From the NCBI GenBank assembly GCA_940671915.1, contig CALNVZ010003426.1:9920503-9984502 (forward strand): a stretch of 64,000 bases of DNA. Reading direction: 5' to 3'. Under the pieces are notes generated by a model. The model worked only from the letters and a program-made list of their open reading frames with translations. It was not told where the DNA came from and searched no databases. Source of the stretch: Paracentrotus lividus (taxonomy: Eukaryota; Echinodermata; Echinoidea; Camarodonta; Echinidae). Below, piece by piece: positions 46,501-59,800 of this stretch (position 1 is its first letter; each line of letters begins with the position of its first letter). The position numbers and the translations under genes are program-made.

Positions 46501-47813
46501 TAATGTTTAGAAATTTCTTTGGGGATAGGTCTTTTGTTAAATTGGTATCGATCTCGTTGGCATGACTGTGCTTATAATTACAGGTTTATTATTAATTTTC
46601 AGACATTACTCTCGGAATTATAATAGAGTGACGTGTCTCAGAGCACTGAACGACAAAGAGAGTCCATATAATTTTGACAACCTTTGAATTTGCTTTGCCA
46701 TCCTTCTTGACCACTTCCATGCCAGTATTTATCATCAGATAGTCTCCAATTGTGATCATGACGTTTTAATCATAACGCCATCAATATTCTTAATTAAATC
46801 GTCGTATTTATAGCAGTTATACAACAACTACTGACAATCTAATGACGCATCACATGGACCGTATTGTTAGCGCCGACACGAAATTAGCGTTTAATTGGAA
46901 CAAAAACAGCGCGTGTCCTGATATCACTCCGAAACATGTCCCCAATAAACTACTATGAGTGATTATTATTAATATGACTCTAGGAAGACGATGATGGCAT
47001 ACACGATACAGCATATTTCGTTATTTATTTATTTTTTCCCCTCTCTTTTATCATTTAGGATAATCCAGGTAACTGCAGAAATGTTCCAGAGAGCTTCATT
47101 TTGCCGTCAATCAGTTCGCTCTTGAAGAAGGACAAAACGTTGGCGAATCATGGAAATTGGACTACTTTTGTGAAACATATTTAAACACATTAGTGTTTAG
47201 TCACTGACCAATTTTGAGAAATCAAGTGATGCAATTAACATATTTCTGGTATTAAAATCGCCCAAGATAAATCATAAACATAAGGAACGGTCAAACTACA
47301 CATCTCAGGAAAAGTTTCGCTGATCATCTAGCCAGAGCTGATCCGAAATCATGGAAATGTTGAGGATGATCTTTCCTTTCTTCGATTTAACTGATTTTCT
47401 CCCAAATAAAGATGGACGTAAGAACCGTATTTACATAAATCTTCAAAGGTTCAAGAACAACTATATATTTAAGTAAAATAGATGTTTGTTTTTGGCGAGT
47501 TCTTGATTAGAGACGACAGAACATTTGGAGAAATGTCACTCAGTGCCAAAGGGAGGAAATTGATCTGTGAATCTTTTTGGAAACGAAATCAAGAGATGTG
47601 AGGACTGACAAGTTTTTTTTTTTTTTAATTAATAAATGATATATTATATGTAGACCTGCACTACGTATACTAATTAAAGACAGAGAATATGTCAAGGTAA
47701 TTTTATTTTGGAGAAAACATGATTGCTTTAATGAAACAACTAAAGACAATGCCATCAATAATTTTCGAACGGAAATAAGGAATGCGAGCTGTGGTGATGC
47801 TGAAGCTGCAACA

Positions 47814-47867
47814 ATGACAGCAACGGAACTCAATCTATGTTCTCCAAAATGTCAATTTTTCTCATGA
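47814..47867 (+). CDS. Possible 17-codon upstream ORF in the GPCR leader
   Basis: ATG at 47814 to TGA at 47865-47867, ending 32 bases before the GPCR start codon. If the GPCR transcript includes this region it could dampen translation. No evidence beyond the sequence; it may simply be chance. Confidence 0.25.
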   Translation: MTATELNLCSPKCQFFS

Positions 47868-47899
47868 TTCTTGTTTTGATGTGTTGATAAAAAACGACA

Positions 47900-48955
47900 A
47901 TGGAGCAAATAATAAATGAAGAGAAGTTTCGAACAAATATTTCACATCACAATGAAGATATGTTGATGACGTCATCGCATCTTATCAGCCTACTCGTGGC
48001 GTTCGTACCGCTATCTGCTTGTATCGTAATCGGTAACTTCCTCGTCATGGCAACAGTGTATCGGGAGGATCGTTTGCACACGCCCACAAATTTCGTCTTG
48101 GCGAGTCTCGCTTTCGCAGACTTCTTGACAGGAGCTCTGACGATCCCTTGCGAATTATACACTGACGCAGAAACATACACGATGGACTGTTATAAGATGA
48201 CGTATATGTTAGCGCCATCTTATTTTATGAGTGGTGTTTCGCTGATGCACCAGATCATTGTTACTCTTGATCGCCTGCTAGCTGTGACCTGGCCGCTGAG
48301 GTACTGCGATTTTGTAACGAAATCTCGCGTTGCCATGACGATTGGATCTGTTTGGGTCGGCGGGACCTTTCCCGCGTGTGCTTTTCTGTACGTCTGGATC
48401 ACAAGTTTTAAAGCAGATCGTGACCACTCTACGGGACAGTGCGGCGGTGGTGCGTACTTCAGCACTCCATCCATCACAAAGTTTGAACTAGCCCTGGCCT
48501 TACTCGTCTTTATAGGTCTGTTCCTATTAACACTCTTCAATGTGTACATTTGGAGGGTAGCTACTCGACAGGCTAGTCAGATCAGGGACCAGTTCCGCGC
48601 TATGAACGCGGACCAGAAACAGCGGCGACTCGGAAACTTGCAAGCCACAAAAACTGTACTCGGAATCGTCGGCACCTTCGTCGTCTCTTGGACTCCCGTC
48701 ACAATTTACTTCATCGTTTCATCTCATATCAATAAAAAACTGAACTACGAGCAAATATTTATTCTTAATCAACTCTGCTTCTTCTTCATTTGCTTGAATT
48801 CCGCTATTAATCCCATTATATATGGATGGAAAAATAAAGAATTTCGCAGAGGCCTTTTGAAGCTTTTAACTGCGTGGAGACTGCCGTGCGTGAAGACATT
48901 TAAGAAGCAGCGAACTATGGCAGAGTCTACACGCGTAACATCTTTAGTTGTTTAA
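47900..48955 (+). CDS. Intronless rhodopsin-class (class A) G protein-coupled receptor, orphan
   Basis: 351 codons, ATG in a good context (ACAATGG). Seven hydrophobic segments lie near residues 26-54, 64-86, 98-127, 143-166, 196-220, 250-275 and 285-309. Class A landmarks: G45-N46 in TM1, LASLAFAD with Asp74 in TM2, a Cys97-Cys181 pair for the TM3-ECL2 disulfide, D124-R125-L126 in place of DRY, Trp152 in TM4, SWTP (263-266) in TM6 and N300-S301 with NPIIY (304-308) in TM7. An N-glycosylation site (NIS, 13-15) is at the extracellular N-terminus. The position usually holding the amine-binding Asp in TM3 is not acidic and TM5 lacks its proline. The family signals through heterotrimeric G proteins at the plasma membrane; the ligand is unknown. 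Lineage-expanded single-exon receptors of this kind are typical of sea urchins. Confidence 0.95.
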   Translation: MEQIINEEKFRTNISHHNEDMLMTSSHLISLLVAFVPLSACIVIGNFLVMATVYREDRLHTPTNFVLASLAFADFLTGALTIPCELYTDAETYTMDCYKMTYMLAPSYFMSGVSLMHQIIVTLDRLLAVTWPLRYCDFVTKSRVAMTIGSVWVGGTFPACAFLYVWITSFKADRDHSTGQCGGGAYFSTPSITKFELALALLVFIGLFLLTLFNVYIWRVATRQASQIRDQFRAMNADQKQRRLGNLQATKTVLGIVGTFVVSWTPVTIYFIVSSHINKKLNYEQIFILNQLCFFFICLNSAINPIIYGWKNKEFRRGLLKLLTAWRLPCVKTFKKQRTMAESTRVTSLVV

Positions 48956-48965
48956 ATCCTCGGTC

Positions 48966-49200
48966 ACAAACTACGAACGGTTACGGACGCCGTGTGAACG
49001 ATTTTTCAGACTATTTCGTAAGAACTTCATAAGAACTTTTTCAGAACGCCATACGAAACCACCGTTCGCAGACCTTTTGCTTGACAGTTCGTAAGTTCGA
49101 AGATCGGTCAGTGGTCTTGTCCAAGTTTCTTAAATTCGTGCGAAACCACCATTTCGTAGGACAATCGTACGAATGTCTTAGGAAAGCCATAAGAACGTAA
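48966..49200 (+). repeat. Degenerate ACG-phased sequence after the GPCR stop
   Basis: Directly after the stop codon, GAACG, GAACT and ACG words recur at ~10-11 bp (for example 48977, 48987, 48998, then 49024, 49035, 49046), as in 42297-43892. Probably a related repeat forming part of the 3' UTR or its flank. Confidence 0.5.
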
Positions 49201-49410
49201 CCATTATTTACATCTACAAATCTCCAGAACTCCAGAACACTTGTCATGGTTTTACTGATTAGGATTCCGACATAGCAACCCATTCCCCCTTCTCTTATTA
49301 TATTAAAGGCAATCCTGCACGAGCATGGCTAAGCTAAAACTAGGACTGAAGATGCGATCTGTGTGCAAGCCGCCATTGTTCCACGAATTATTTGCGAAGA
49401 GCATGGCTTA

Positions 49411-49433
49411 ATTTGCATACGGTTTTATGCAAA
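49411..49433. promoter_or_regulatory. Inverted pair of octamer-like sites
   Basis: ATTTGCAT (49411-49418) and ATGCAAA (49427-49433) face each other 8 bp apart, a possible POU/Oct binding arrangement. No gene is recognised beside it, so function is speculative. Confidence 0.3.
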
Positions 49434-49439
49434 CACACG

Positions 49440-52400
49440 CCAGCCTATCGCGATCGTTCTGCATAATTATGAGTGCGATTAGCGTACAAGCGTGTGAGTG
49501 TGTATAGAGCACTGTATCATCAGTGTTCTGATGACACAGGCGGGGACATGCTGTTCTCTCATCATGCATCCGAGCATGCGAGCAGTCGAATCAATGCCGA
49601 TAACAAATTGGCTCTTGACTTCGGCAATCGTTCGGGCGTTCTAGCTTTCGGTTTTTGGACCACTGCGTAAGACTCGCACATCGTTTGTATGAATGGGCAT
49701 CTTGCAAAATTCGTTACCGCGTACGTATTTTGAGCTCCCTCTACACTATGAGGAACGTGCATCTTTAAAACTGAAATTAAACAGGAGAATTGTGTGTTGC
49801 AGACACGGTGCAGGGCTAGAGTGGTTGCATTGTACGCATTACATACATGAAAGTTGTGACACTGAACTATGATGTCATTGAAATATTAAAGACCAATATT
49901 TTTTAGAAGACATTACTTTTATTGCTGATATGCCTAGTAATTAATCAGTGGTATTGATGTATTCCTGTATTCAAAAAGTTATAATGTCATGATTTGTTGG
50001 TTACAAAAGAAAAAGAAGAAGGAAGATAAAGAAACGCGTTTTCCAGACATCCTTTGAACACAATGAATGTGTATACCGGTAGAGTCAAGTGAAATTTGAA
50101 GATCCTTTTTTTTCTTCGTTGTAAATAGTTGAATCTATCACGAAAATCTAATCATTCAGCTGTAAATAATGACAGGATTGCATTTCTCAGAATAATAATA
50201 ATGATTGTTTATAATGTAAATTATTATCTTGTTCTTGTTGTAATTTTTCTCGCTCGTTTTTGGTCCTTCTTAAACCATGCTTTTTGTACTACTGATGGTA
50301 TAATGTGCGTGTTAAAAGAAATTTCATCGGCGCCCCCCCCCCCCCACCCGAGTTGTAAATGCTGGATACGCCACTGCATGGTTATGCTGCTCTTACTCCT
50401 ATTTCAATATATTCATTCTGATGTTTACCGTAAGAACTATACATCATAATAACATAGTCTGATGTTGGAAAATAAAAATTATGAAAACCCGAAATCCTTT
50501 TATGATGAGTGGTAAACAATTATATTTATCTCTCCGTTTCATATTTTTCGGTATAATTAAAAAACTGATATCGGCTTGGTAGACGAAGATCGTATTGGAA
50601 GTGCTGTGGGGGGGGGGGGTGAGTTTCTACCGAAATCAGCAGAAGTAGTAGTTTAGGGAAAATCTAATTCTGCAAGTTGAGAGAATTCGATTTAATTCCA
50701 TTCGATTTGTTTGTACTATTCTATGTAATTTATTTTTTTTCTATATATTTCTAATTCAATATATTCAAAAGATGATGAGTTTATTGTGAAACAAAACAAT
50801 TATCCATATGTATTATGTACCTTTAGACGAATAAATAAAATAAAATGAAATGTACATACATCTTAATATGTGATATCGAATCATGTTATTTTTTTTAATG
50901 AATGATAAAGTGTAATGATAAAAATCAATATTACATCTTGCATATAACAAGCCTGGATGGTGTTTTGGTGTATATCTTTTTGTTTTTTGCTTCCTACCCA
51001 AAAGTTATTTATAGTTATTTTATTATTTTATATAATAGTGCGTCAATTTCTTTTTTTTTTTAATGATAATGTGACTCTGATGATAATTATGATGATATTT
51101 TTTTACTTATTAAGCGAATATGAACAATTTCAATGTCGAATATAATTTGGGAAAACAAAAGAATTCAAGAAATAAATTTAAAAGTAGGCGTGCATTGAAA
51201 ATTAAGATAATATACATGTATAATACTGTACATACTGTATGAATTGTAATTTAAACGAAGTATCATATACATATCTAATTGGAGTATTATTTCTGATTTG
51301 CAAAGCGTCATTAGAATGTATATAAGCCTGTAGTAAATTCTGTATAATAAACATGTTAAATATAAATATGTGATACTAGTGACATATCCACAGGTAATCA
51401 CCCCTGGAACCCGTCATATAAAGTTTGACGCCCTCATAATTCACACCCCATCCCCTTTTTATGAGGCTCACTCAATCAGAAATTGGCTGACAGAACACGG
51501 AAACGACCAAACAACAAAAAATTATTTATATAACTCAATAGGCTAGGTGTTATTCATTTTTTCTTTTTGTTTTTAATTTTAAACTATCTATTTTGTTTTC
51601 TTCTCACGAAGGGAATCTCAAAGAAGGGTGATTATCATTTTTTAAAGAGCGCCAACATTGGCAATTTAAAAAGCTGGGGGGGGGGGGCTGGCTAGGGTTC
51701 AGCCCCCACCCCACTTTTTTTTTTTAGCAAACGTGTATAAAAACGCAAAAAGGACCATAGATTTGTGATTTTTAGCCCTGTTCAGCCCACCCCCCCCCCC
51801 CTCACTTGCGGCTCAGCCCTCAACTTTCAAAAAACGCTCCGCGGCCCTGACATCGATTATTATTTTAATTCAACGGTCTAATTGAATTTGATTGTTTGCT
51901 TATTTTTCTTCTTTTTTTTTTCTTTTTTTTTTTTTTTGTTGATTATTTATTTCATTTATTTAAAAAAAAAATAAAATATCCAGCTAGTTAATATTATAAA
52001 CTATGCTTGATTTTCCTATAACACTGTTTCACCTGAAATAGCGCCATCATATCAAAAGATTGACGGGCTTTTAGCGGAGTGAATTGGGGATAAGCTCATG
52101 AATACAGTATATCAATTTGAAGCAATTTAAAGTATATTGAAATATATATTTAAACTATCTTTGAAATTGTAAAATGTTGCAATAAAGCCTCTGCATACAA
52201 TTAAATTTGTTTATAAACCTTGAATCGAATATTAATAAATGACATAGATTTCGTTTTCACTTGGAATATTTGTTTTGCGTATTAGTGCAAGTATAACTTT
52301 GATGCATATGATTGTACAGAATGATACTATGGAAAAGTGAATCATTTGTAATCATTCATACAAATAAATAAAGTTAAAGTAAGTTTGGATATATTCCAAC

Positions 52401-53245
52401 TTTTTAAGACTTATCAGTAAGCCTACCGACAGTAAAGTTCCCGAGTTTCACTTGTGAAGACATGTAAACCATATCATTAAAAAAAAATCCACTGAATTGA
52501 AATGAAATGCATATTAAGCTTTTGATTTTATTATTGTCTTGGGATATTAGTCACTAAGATAATATTTACCTATATAGTGACCTTCTCTTTTGAATACTTT
52601 TTTATTAGGTCAGTTTTGATTATGAACTTCCTTTAGTGTCTTTCCTCCCTTAGTACCTTTTATTCTCCTCCCCCTTTCTGCATTTTTTCAGTTTCTTCGG
52701 AATCCATTTTCCCCTAATTTGACTCATCTCTCCATTCTCGCTGACATGCATTGATTTGGATCAAGTAATGCTATAGAATGAGGGGGCAGAAGATGACACT
52801 CTTCTTTTATTTAAAATAATATTCCATTGCTATTATATCGGCTACTTAACTTTTACTCATTCTCTGACATTTTATGTTAATCGGGCTCTACACGACATTC
52901 TAAAATATTACCATTTTAAATCGCTTCGATTTGATCAACAATATTATCTGTTCTTTTGTATAATATTGAAGGCATCTATGTAAATTATCTTTAAAATCTT
53001 ACAACGCCAACCTTTGTGATAAGGTAATGACATCACTCTGTCTCCATCTATACTGGCCTATAGCCTATAGGTTTGTTGAACCAAAGTTGCAGAATATAAT
53101 TTGTAAAAAATGTTTTGGAATTAATTGTTAACTACCAAAAATTGTAATTAACCGAGGGAAAGAGACGTTTTCTCATCTGCCCCTACCCCCAAATCTAAGG
53201 ATGCTCCCTCTACCTTGGTAAAAAAATTATTATTGCATAAATAGG
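49440..53245. other. AT-rich sequence downstream of the GPCR, no gene seen
   Basis: AATAAA-type words occur (for example near 50830 and 52360), but no terminator or further exon can be assigned. G- and C-homopolymers near 50335, 50610, 51678 and 51790 look like MITE debris. Confidence 0.5.
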
Positions 53246-53249
53246 CCTT

Positions 53250-53625
53250 GCCCCAAAAGACGGTGTCGGAGGCAAAAACGTCTGGCCAGGCGAATCCGTC
53301 CGTCATGCGTATTTTACGTAGATATTTATAAACGTAGCTAGCTCCATGTTCGGAATGGGATTGGCGAGATACTTTCAGTTTGGGAAAGATGCCCAAGCAT
53401 AAATCGATGATTTAAATATTGCATACAGTCTCAGGGAATATAATTAATACAAATCTGTCTTAATTAATCCTATAATGATAAGATAGGGAGCCAGAAAGGG
53501 GGTGGGGTTGGATGGTGCTTGGTTTAAACAGTGCACACTATTGCCTTCCCATGTAATATTTATGCCCGCATGGCGGGCGGATTCTCCTGGCCGGACGTTT
53601 TCGCCTCCGACAACGGCTCAGAACA
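53250..53625. mobile_element. Foldback element with ~50-bp inverted ends
   Basis: Left GTGTCGGAGGCAAAAACGTC followed by TGGCCAGGCGAATCCG; right CGGATTCTCCTGGCCGGACG followed by TTTTCGCCTCCGACAACG, inverted with few mismatches. Confidence 0.7.
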
Positions 53626-54029
53626 GCTATCCGAAACACTCATTTACGAAATCAAAAGCAGTCACTGGTCAAGCTTATCAAAAGTGACCAGTGGTCAACT
53701 TCAATCAATCAATCAATATGTCTTATTCCTACACCCCTTTCCACTGACCGCGCACGTACACACCAAACACGTGCGAAGGTAACTTAATTTGCACGTCATA
53801 TCCGGTGTTAATACAACCAGTATGATCAATGATTGGCAAACATCATTAATTAATGAGACATTGAAGTCACATGTAAGCCTCATTCCAATTATGACGTCAC
53901 ATAGTGTCGACTTGGTGATGCTTATAATTGATAGGCCTGTTCACTCTTTTCTGGAGCGGCCATGTACCGTATATTTCTTCTCATGTTAGCCATAAAATAA
54001 TTATTCTCAAAGTTTTGACCCCCTCCAAG

Positions 54030-54037
54030 AAATAATA

Positions 54038-54081
<44 letters not shown>
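54030..54081. repeat. (TA)n microsatellite
   Basis: Alternating TA for ~50 bp. Confidence 0.95.
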
Positions 54082-54085
<4 letters not shown>

Positions 54086-54888
54086 CAAATCAGATTGTGT
54101 TTACAATAACAAACATATATAACACAACAAATTAGACCTCAATATCACGAAAAGGTACAGTAAATGTGTTGATATTTCTACTAAAATGATAAACGCCTTA
54201 ATGCTGTTACCATTGTTTGAATGTATGACCGTGATAAACGTCATACATGTATGTGACTCCCTACATGCCCTATGTTGAATTTTGAATGAGTCATAATTAT
54301 CATGACACATTCATGCGACATGAATGACGTGTATTCAGCTCAGGTATACGGACAGACAGACAAAGTGACAGAGCAATCTATGTAAAGATATAGGGTGTTC
54401 GAATCAATTTTCTGGGGCAATTGGATTAGATTCAGATTTAATTTCTGTTTTATAATGCATCTCAGTTAGAATGTAAGAGACAGTACCCCATAATATAATA
54501 CTGTTAAAATTATATTGAGGAAAAAAAATCAACAGAAAAACTTAATTATAATTTAAAAGGCATTTTGATACCTAAGAAATATGTCGAGAAATAAAAATTA
54601 AACAATAGAAAATTACTTTGGTTAAGTAAATCAAGTCGTCTGTAATATTAAAAAGCTCGAAATATTCTGAACATAAACTTGAATTGATTGAGGATCGCCT
54701 GCACACAGTGTATTTGGAAATATATAGGACAACTTCAGTGTCTACTCTTAGTCTTATCGATGGGTAAAGGGTGCACATTTTTTGTTTCGTTATAGGCCTG
54801 CGTTTCATTTGTGATTTTCGAGTTAAGTTGTCTTTAAAATGGTTGAAAGGAACAGGGTTGCAATGTCAGTCATCCGTGGTATCACCTC

Positions 54889-55290
54889 CCAGGATACCAC
54901 GGATTATTGCCCAAGTAGAACAATACACGTCACCCCCTCCTCCGCCCCCATCCCCCCTGGTCCATGATATCTCATGTAAATGTATATATTCAACTCCTCC
55001 CTCTCCTGTCCCCTCTTAATCCATGGCATTCATAACCTCCCTTGATCAACAGGTTCATGCCCCAGAAAGAACAAAAAACCTCACTCATCAACCTATCCAC
55101 CTACTACCCCCTACCCCCCCCCCCTTCACCTCTCAACTATATGACAACACACTCCTTATAATCGCCGGGGCTATCTGTCCCGTAAGAAACCTCATACCCC
55201 TCACCTCTCACCTACGGTATCACATCTCCCTGGATACGAGGGATTCATATCCCAGTAGAACAATAGATTTTACCCTCCTCCGCCCCTCCC
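54889..55290. repeat. Two diverged copies of a C-rich segment, ~330 bp apart
   Basis: A block with GTAGAACAATA and CCCTCCTCCGCCCC at 54889-54945 recurs at 55219-55285, each preceded by GGTATCAC and CTGGATAC-type sequence. The plus strand is markedly C-rich and G-poor between them. No protein evidence. Confidence 0.55.
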
Positions 55291-56039
55291 TTTAAATTTT
55301 TGGAGGATAGCAACAAAAAAAAAAAAAAATCTCAACAGTTGGGCCCTACACACTCTAAGTGCATGGAATAATATTTCAAGAGGAAAACCTGGAAATTTTT
55401 ATTTCATAAGCATCAATAATATAATGCTTCAAAATAACTAAAAAAGTGATTCTTTCATAGACTGCACTGATAACTGAAGTTTACCCAGGTACGTTTATGA
55501 CTATCTCGTGATATACAGTCATATCAATATCTCAGCTTCAAAATCTCAGGCCCTGTCTGACCTAAATGTTTGCAATTATGATTACAGCATTAGCTAGAAG
55601 AAAAAAAAATAAATAAAAAAATAAAAAAATAAGATCTTGAATGAAGTTCCCTCCTTTAAAAAGGAGAACAGCGCATAGAGCCAACCCCTGAAACCGATCG
55701 TTATATAATTTCCCTGAATCTAAACACAATTGTTAAACTGACCTAGAATAATCATCAATTTGATAAATTGCTCGGCATTTTCTATGTCCTAAATATATTT
55801 AGATTGGTATTATGGTGTGACCTCATGTGAAGGGACCACTAGGGTTTGAAAGAACAGTCTAGCAATTTGTGTTGTATGATATGGTAAGTACATAATTTAA
55901 AGAGGGGGTTAATATTCTGAAAAATATATTGCTATTACGAATTTTATGTTATGTATAAATAGGCATGAAAAATTATTCGAATATAGCCATTACAGTTCCG
56001 TTAATCAAATTACTTTTTAAAGATTTATCTTTTTTGTTT

Positions 56040-56264
56040 GTTGTTTTTTTTTAATTAATATTATCTATTTTTTATTTATTTATTTTTATTTATTTATTCA
56101 TTTATTTTATTTATTTGTTTATTATTTATTTATTTATATATTTATATATTTTTTATTTTTTATTTCTATTTTTATATATACATGTATATTTATTTATTTA
56201 TTTATTTATTTATTTATTCATTTACTTTATTTATTTGTTTATTATTTATTTATTTATATATTTA

Positions 56265-56308
<44 letters not shown>

Positions 56309-56500
56309 TATACATGTATATTTATCTATTTATTTATTTATTTATTTTTTATTTATTTATTTATTCATTTTATTTATTTGTTTATTATATATTTATTTAT
56401 ATATTTATATATTTTTTATTTTTTATTTTCATTTTTATATATACATGTATATTTATTTATTCATTTATTTTTTTATTTTTTATTTTTTTATTTTTTTTGG
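56040..56500. repeat. AT-rich tandem repeat of (TTTA)n units with TATATACATGTATATTTA
   Basis: Three units of ~130-145 bp, each with TTTA tracts, TTTATATATTTT, a T-run and TATATACATGTATATTTA (near 56174, 56308 and 56438). Open frames rich in Phe, Ile and Tyr here are spurious. Confidence 0.85.
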
Positions 56501-56865
56501 CGGGGGGGCGGGAGAAGGTATTGTCTCACGCCAACAAGAAGTACAACAGATTGTCACTCATTATGCCGTCGGTCCAAACATGCACCAGCAATTATTTTAC
56601 TGAGATTGTCACATACACTTTTTATGAAAATTAATATCAGGGCTTATTTCTTGTGGTACTCATGTCCTACTTATTTCCACCTATGGAACATCTATCACAC
56701 AACCTATCCAAGTCAAATTTTAATCATAACCCATAGACGTTATCATGCCCCCCCCCCCCCAAAAAAAAAAAAAAAAAAAAATTATATTGAATGAAAGTAT
56801 TAAAAATAGTAAAATTAGAACAAGGAGTATTGCACTTCTTTTAATTCTTTATTCATCTCTCTCTG

Positions 56866-56890
56866 NNNNNNNNNNNNNNNNNNNNNNNNN
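56866..56890. other. Assembly gap of 25 N
   Basis: Run of 25 N, same length as the gap at 27643. The following sequence repeats 46338-53530. Confidence 0.99.
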
Positions 56891-59800
56891 TCTTTCCTTC
56901 TTCTTCATCATGATCTTCATCTTTTCTTCGTCTTTCTTTCTGATCTTCCTCTGCTTCTTCTTCGTTTCTTCTTCTCCTTCTCTTCTCTTCTTATTTCTTT
57001 TTCTTCTTTTCCCTCATTCTTTCTCTTTTCTTTTTTTTTTTTTTTCTTCTGTTACTGTTTGAAATTTCTTTTGGGAGATAGGTCTTTGTTTAAATTGGTA
57101 TCGATCTCGTTGGCATACTGTGTATATAATTACAGGTTTATATTATTTCAGAATTACTCTCGGATTATAATAGAGTGACGTGTTCAGAGACACTGAAACG
57201 ACAAAGAGGTCCATATAATTTTGGACAACCTTTGATTTTGCTTTGCCATCCTTTGACCACTTCATGCAGTATTTTATCATCAGATGTCTCCATTGTGATC
57301 ATGAGTATTAATCATTAACGCATCATATTTTATTAAATCGTCGTTATTTATGCAGTTATACAACACTATGGACAATTAATGACGCCATCACATGGACCCG
57401 TATTGTATAGCGCGACACGAATTAGCTTTATTGGACAAAACAGGCGTGTCCTGTTCATTCGAAAATGTCCCCAAAACTTCTATGAGTGTTATATTAATAT
57501 GACTCTAGGAAGACGATGATGGCATACCGATACCAGCATATTTCGTTCTTTATATATTTTTCCCTCTCTTTTATCATTTAGGATAATCCAGTAACTGCCA
57601 GAAATGTTCCACGAGAGCTTCATTTTGCCGTCATCAGTTCGCTTTGAAGAGGACAAAAACGTTGGCGAAACATGGAAATTGGACTCTTTGTGAACATATT
57701 TAAACACTTAGTGTTTAGTCACGACAATTTGAGAAATCAAGTTGAGCATAACATATTTTGGTATTAGTCGCCAGTATCATAACATAAGGAAACGGGTCAA
57801 CACACATTCGGAAAGTTTCGCTGATCATCTGCCAGAGCTGATCCGAAATCATGGAAATGGTTGAGGATGTCTTTTCCTTTCTTCGATTTTAACTGATTTT
57901 CTCCCAAATTAAGATGAGACGTAAAGAACCGATTTTACATATCTTCAAAGTTCAGAAAACTATATATTAGTAAATAGATGTTTGTTTTTTGGCGAGTTCT
58001 TGATTAGGAAAGACGAACATTTGGAATGTCATCGTGCCAAAGGGAGGATATTGATCTGTGAATCTTTGAACGAAATCAAGAGATGTGCAGGACTGACAAG
58101 TTTTTTTTTTTTTTATTTTATAAATGATTTATTATATGTGACCATGCATACGTATATAAATTAAATGACGAGATATGTAAGGTAAATTTTTTGGAGAAAA
58201 ATGATTGCTTTAATGAAACAACTAAGACAATGCCTCTAAATTTGTCGAACGTGAAAATAAGGAAGTGCGAGCTGTGGTTGATTGCTGAAGCTTGCACAAT
58301 GACAGCAACGGAACTCAATCTATGTTCTCCAAAATGTCAATTTTCTCATGATTCTGTTTTGAGTGTTGATAAAAACGTCACAATGGAGCCAATAATAAAT
58401 GAAGGAAGATATTCGAACAAATATTTCAATCACATGAGATATGTTTGATGACGTTCATCGCTTCTTATTGCCTTCGGCGTCTGTACCGCTATCTGCTTGT
58501 ATCGTAATCGGTAACTTTCGCATTGGCACAGTGTTCGGGAGGTCGTTTGCACCACGCCCAAATTTGTTTGGGGATCTCGCTTTCGCGATTCTTGACAGGA
58601 GCCTGAGCGATCCCTTGCGAATTATTACATGACGCAGAAAAATACCGGATGACGTTATAAGATGACGTATTGTTAGGCGCACTCTTTTTTATGAGTGGTG
58701 ATTTCGCGATGACAGTCATTGCTATACTCTTGATCGCCTGGCTAGTGTGACCTGCCGCTGGGTACTCGATTTTGTAACGAAATCTCGCGTTGCCTGACGA
58801 TTGGATCTGTTTGGGTCACTGCGGGACCTTTCCCGCGTGTGCTTTTCTGTACGTCTGGATCACAAGTCTTTACAGCAGATCGTTGAACCTCCTACGGGAA
58901 ACCCCCCCAGTGGCGCGGCGTGGTGCGTACTTCAGCACCTCACATCTCACAAGTTTCGAACTAAGCCTGCCTTCTCGTCTTTATAGGTCTGTCCTAATTA
59001 ACACTCTTCAATGTGTACATTTGGAAGGGTAGCTACTCGACAGGCTAGTCAGATCACGGACCAGTTCCGCGACTATGAATCGCGGACCACGAAACAGCGG
59101 CGACTCGGAAACTTGACAGACAAAAAAAAAAACCACAAAAGCTGTACTCGGAATTCGTCGGCACTTTCGTCGTCTCTTGGCTCCGTCACATTACTTATCG
59201 TTTCATCCATATCAATAAAAAACCTGACTAACCGAGCAAATTATTTATTCTTAATCACTCTGCTATCTTCTTCCTGAATTTGCTGTAGAATTCCGCATAA
59301 TCCCATATATATGGATGGAAAATAAAGGAATTTCGCCGAGGCCTTTTGAAGCTTTTAACTTGGTGAGGACTGCCGTGCGGAAGGACATTTAAGAAGCAGG
59401 CGAACTATGGCAGAGTCTACCACGCGTAACATCTTTAGTTGTTTAAGAATCCTCGGTCAACAAACTACGAACGGTTACCGGACGCCGTTGTGAACGATTT
59501 ATTCAGATATTTCGTAAGAAACTTCATAAAACTTTTCTCAGAACGCCATACGAAACCCCGTTCGTAGACCTTTTGCTTGACAGTTCGTAAGTTCGAAGAT
59601 CGCGTCAGTGTCATTGTCAAGTTTCTCTTAATTCGTGGAAAACCCATTTCGTAGGACTAATCGTACGATGTCTTAGGAAAGCCATAAGAACGTAACATTA
59701 TTTACTCTACCAAATTTCTCCAGAACTCCAGAACACTTGATCATGGTTTTTACTGATTGGATTCCGACATAGCACCCATTCCCCCTTCTCTTATTATATT

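Noticed and set aside
48220..48549. Antisense 109-codon frame inside the GPCR
   Set aside because: Opposite-strand shadow of the receptor with no recognisable features.
56115..56794. Phe/Ile/Tyr-rich overlapping frames up to 162 codons
   Set aside because: Overlapping frames through AT-rich tandem repeats, with no codon bias or homology.
58383..59446. Second GPCR as a recently decayed paralogue
   Set aside because: Indels are equally dense in flanking noncoding DNA for 7 kb after a gap; an assembly or read-error explanation is simpler.
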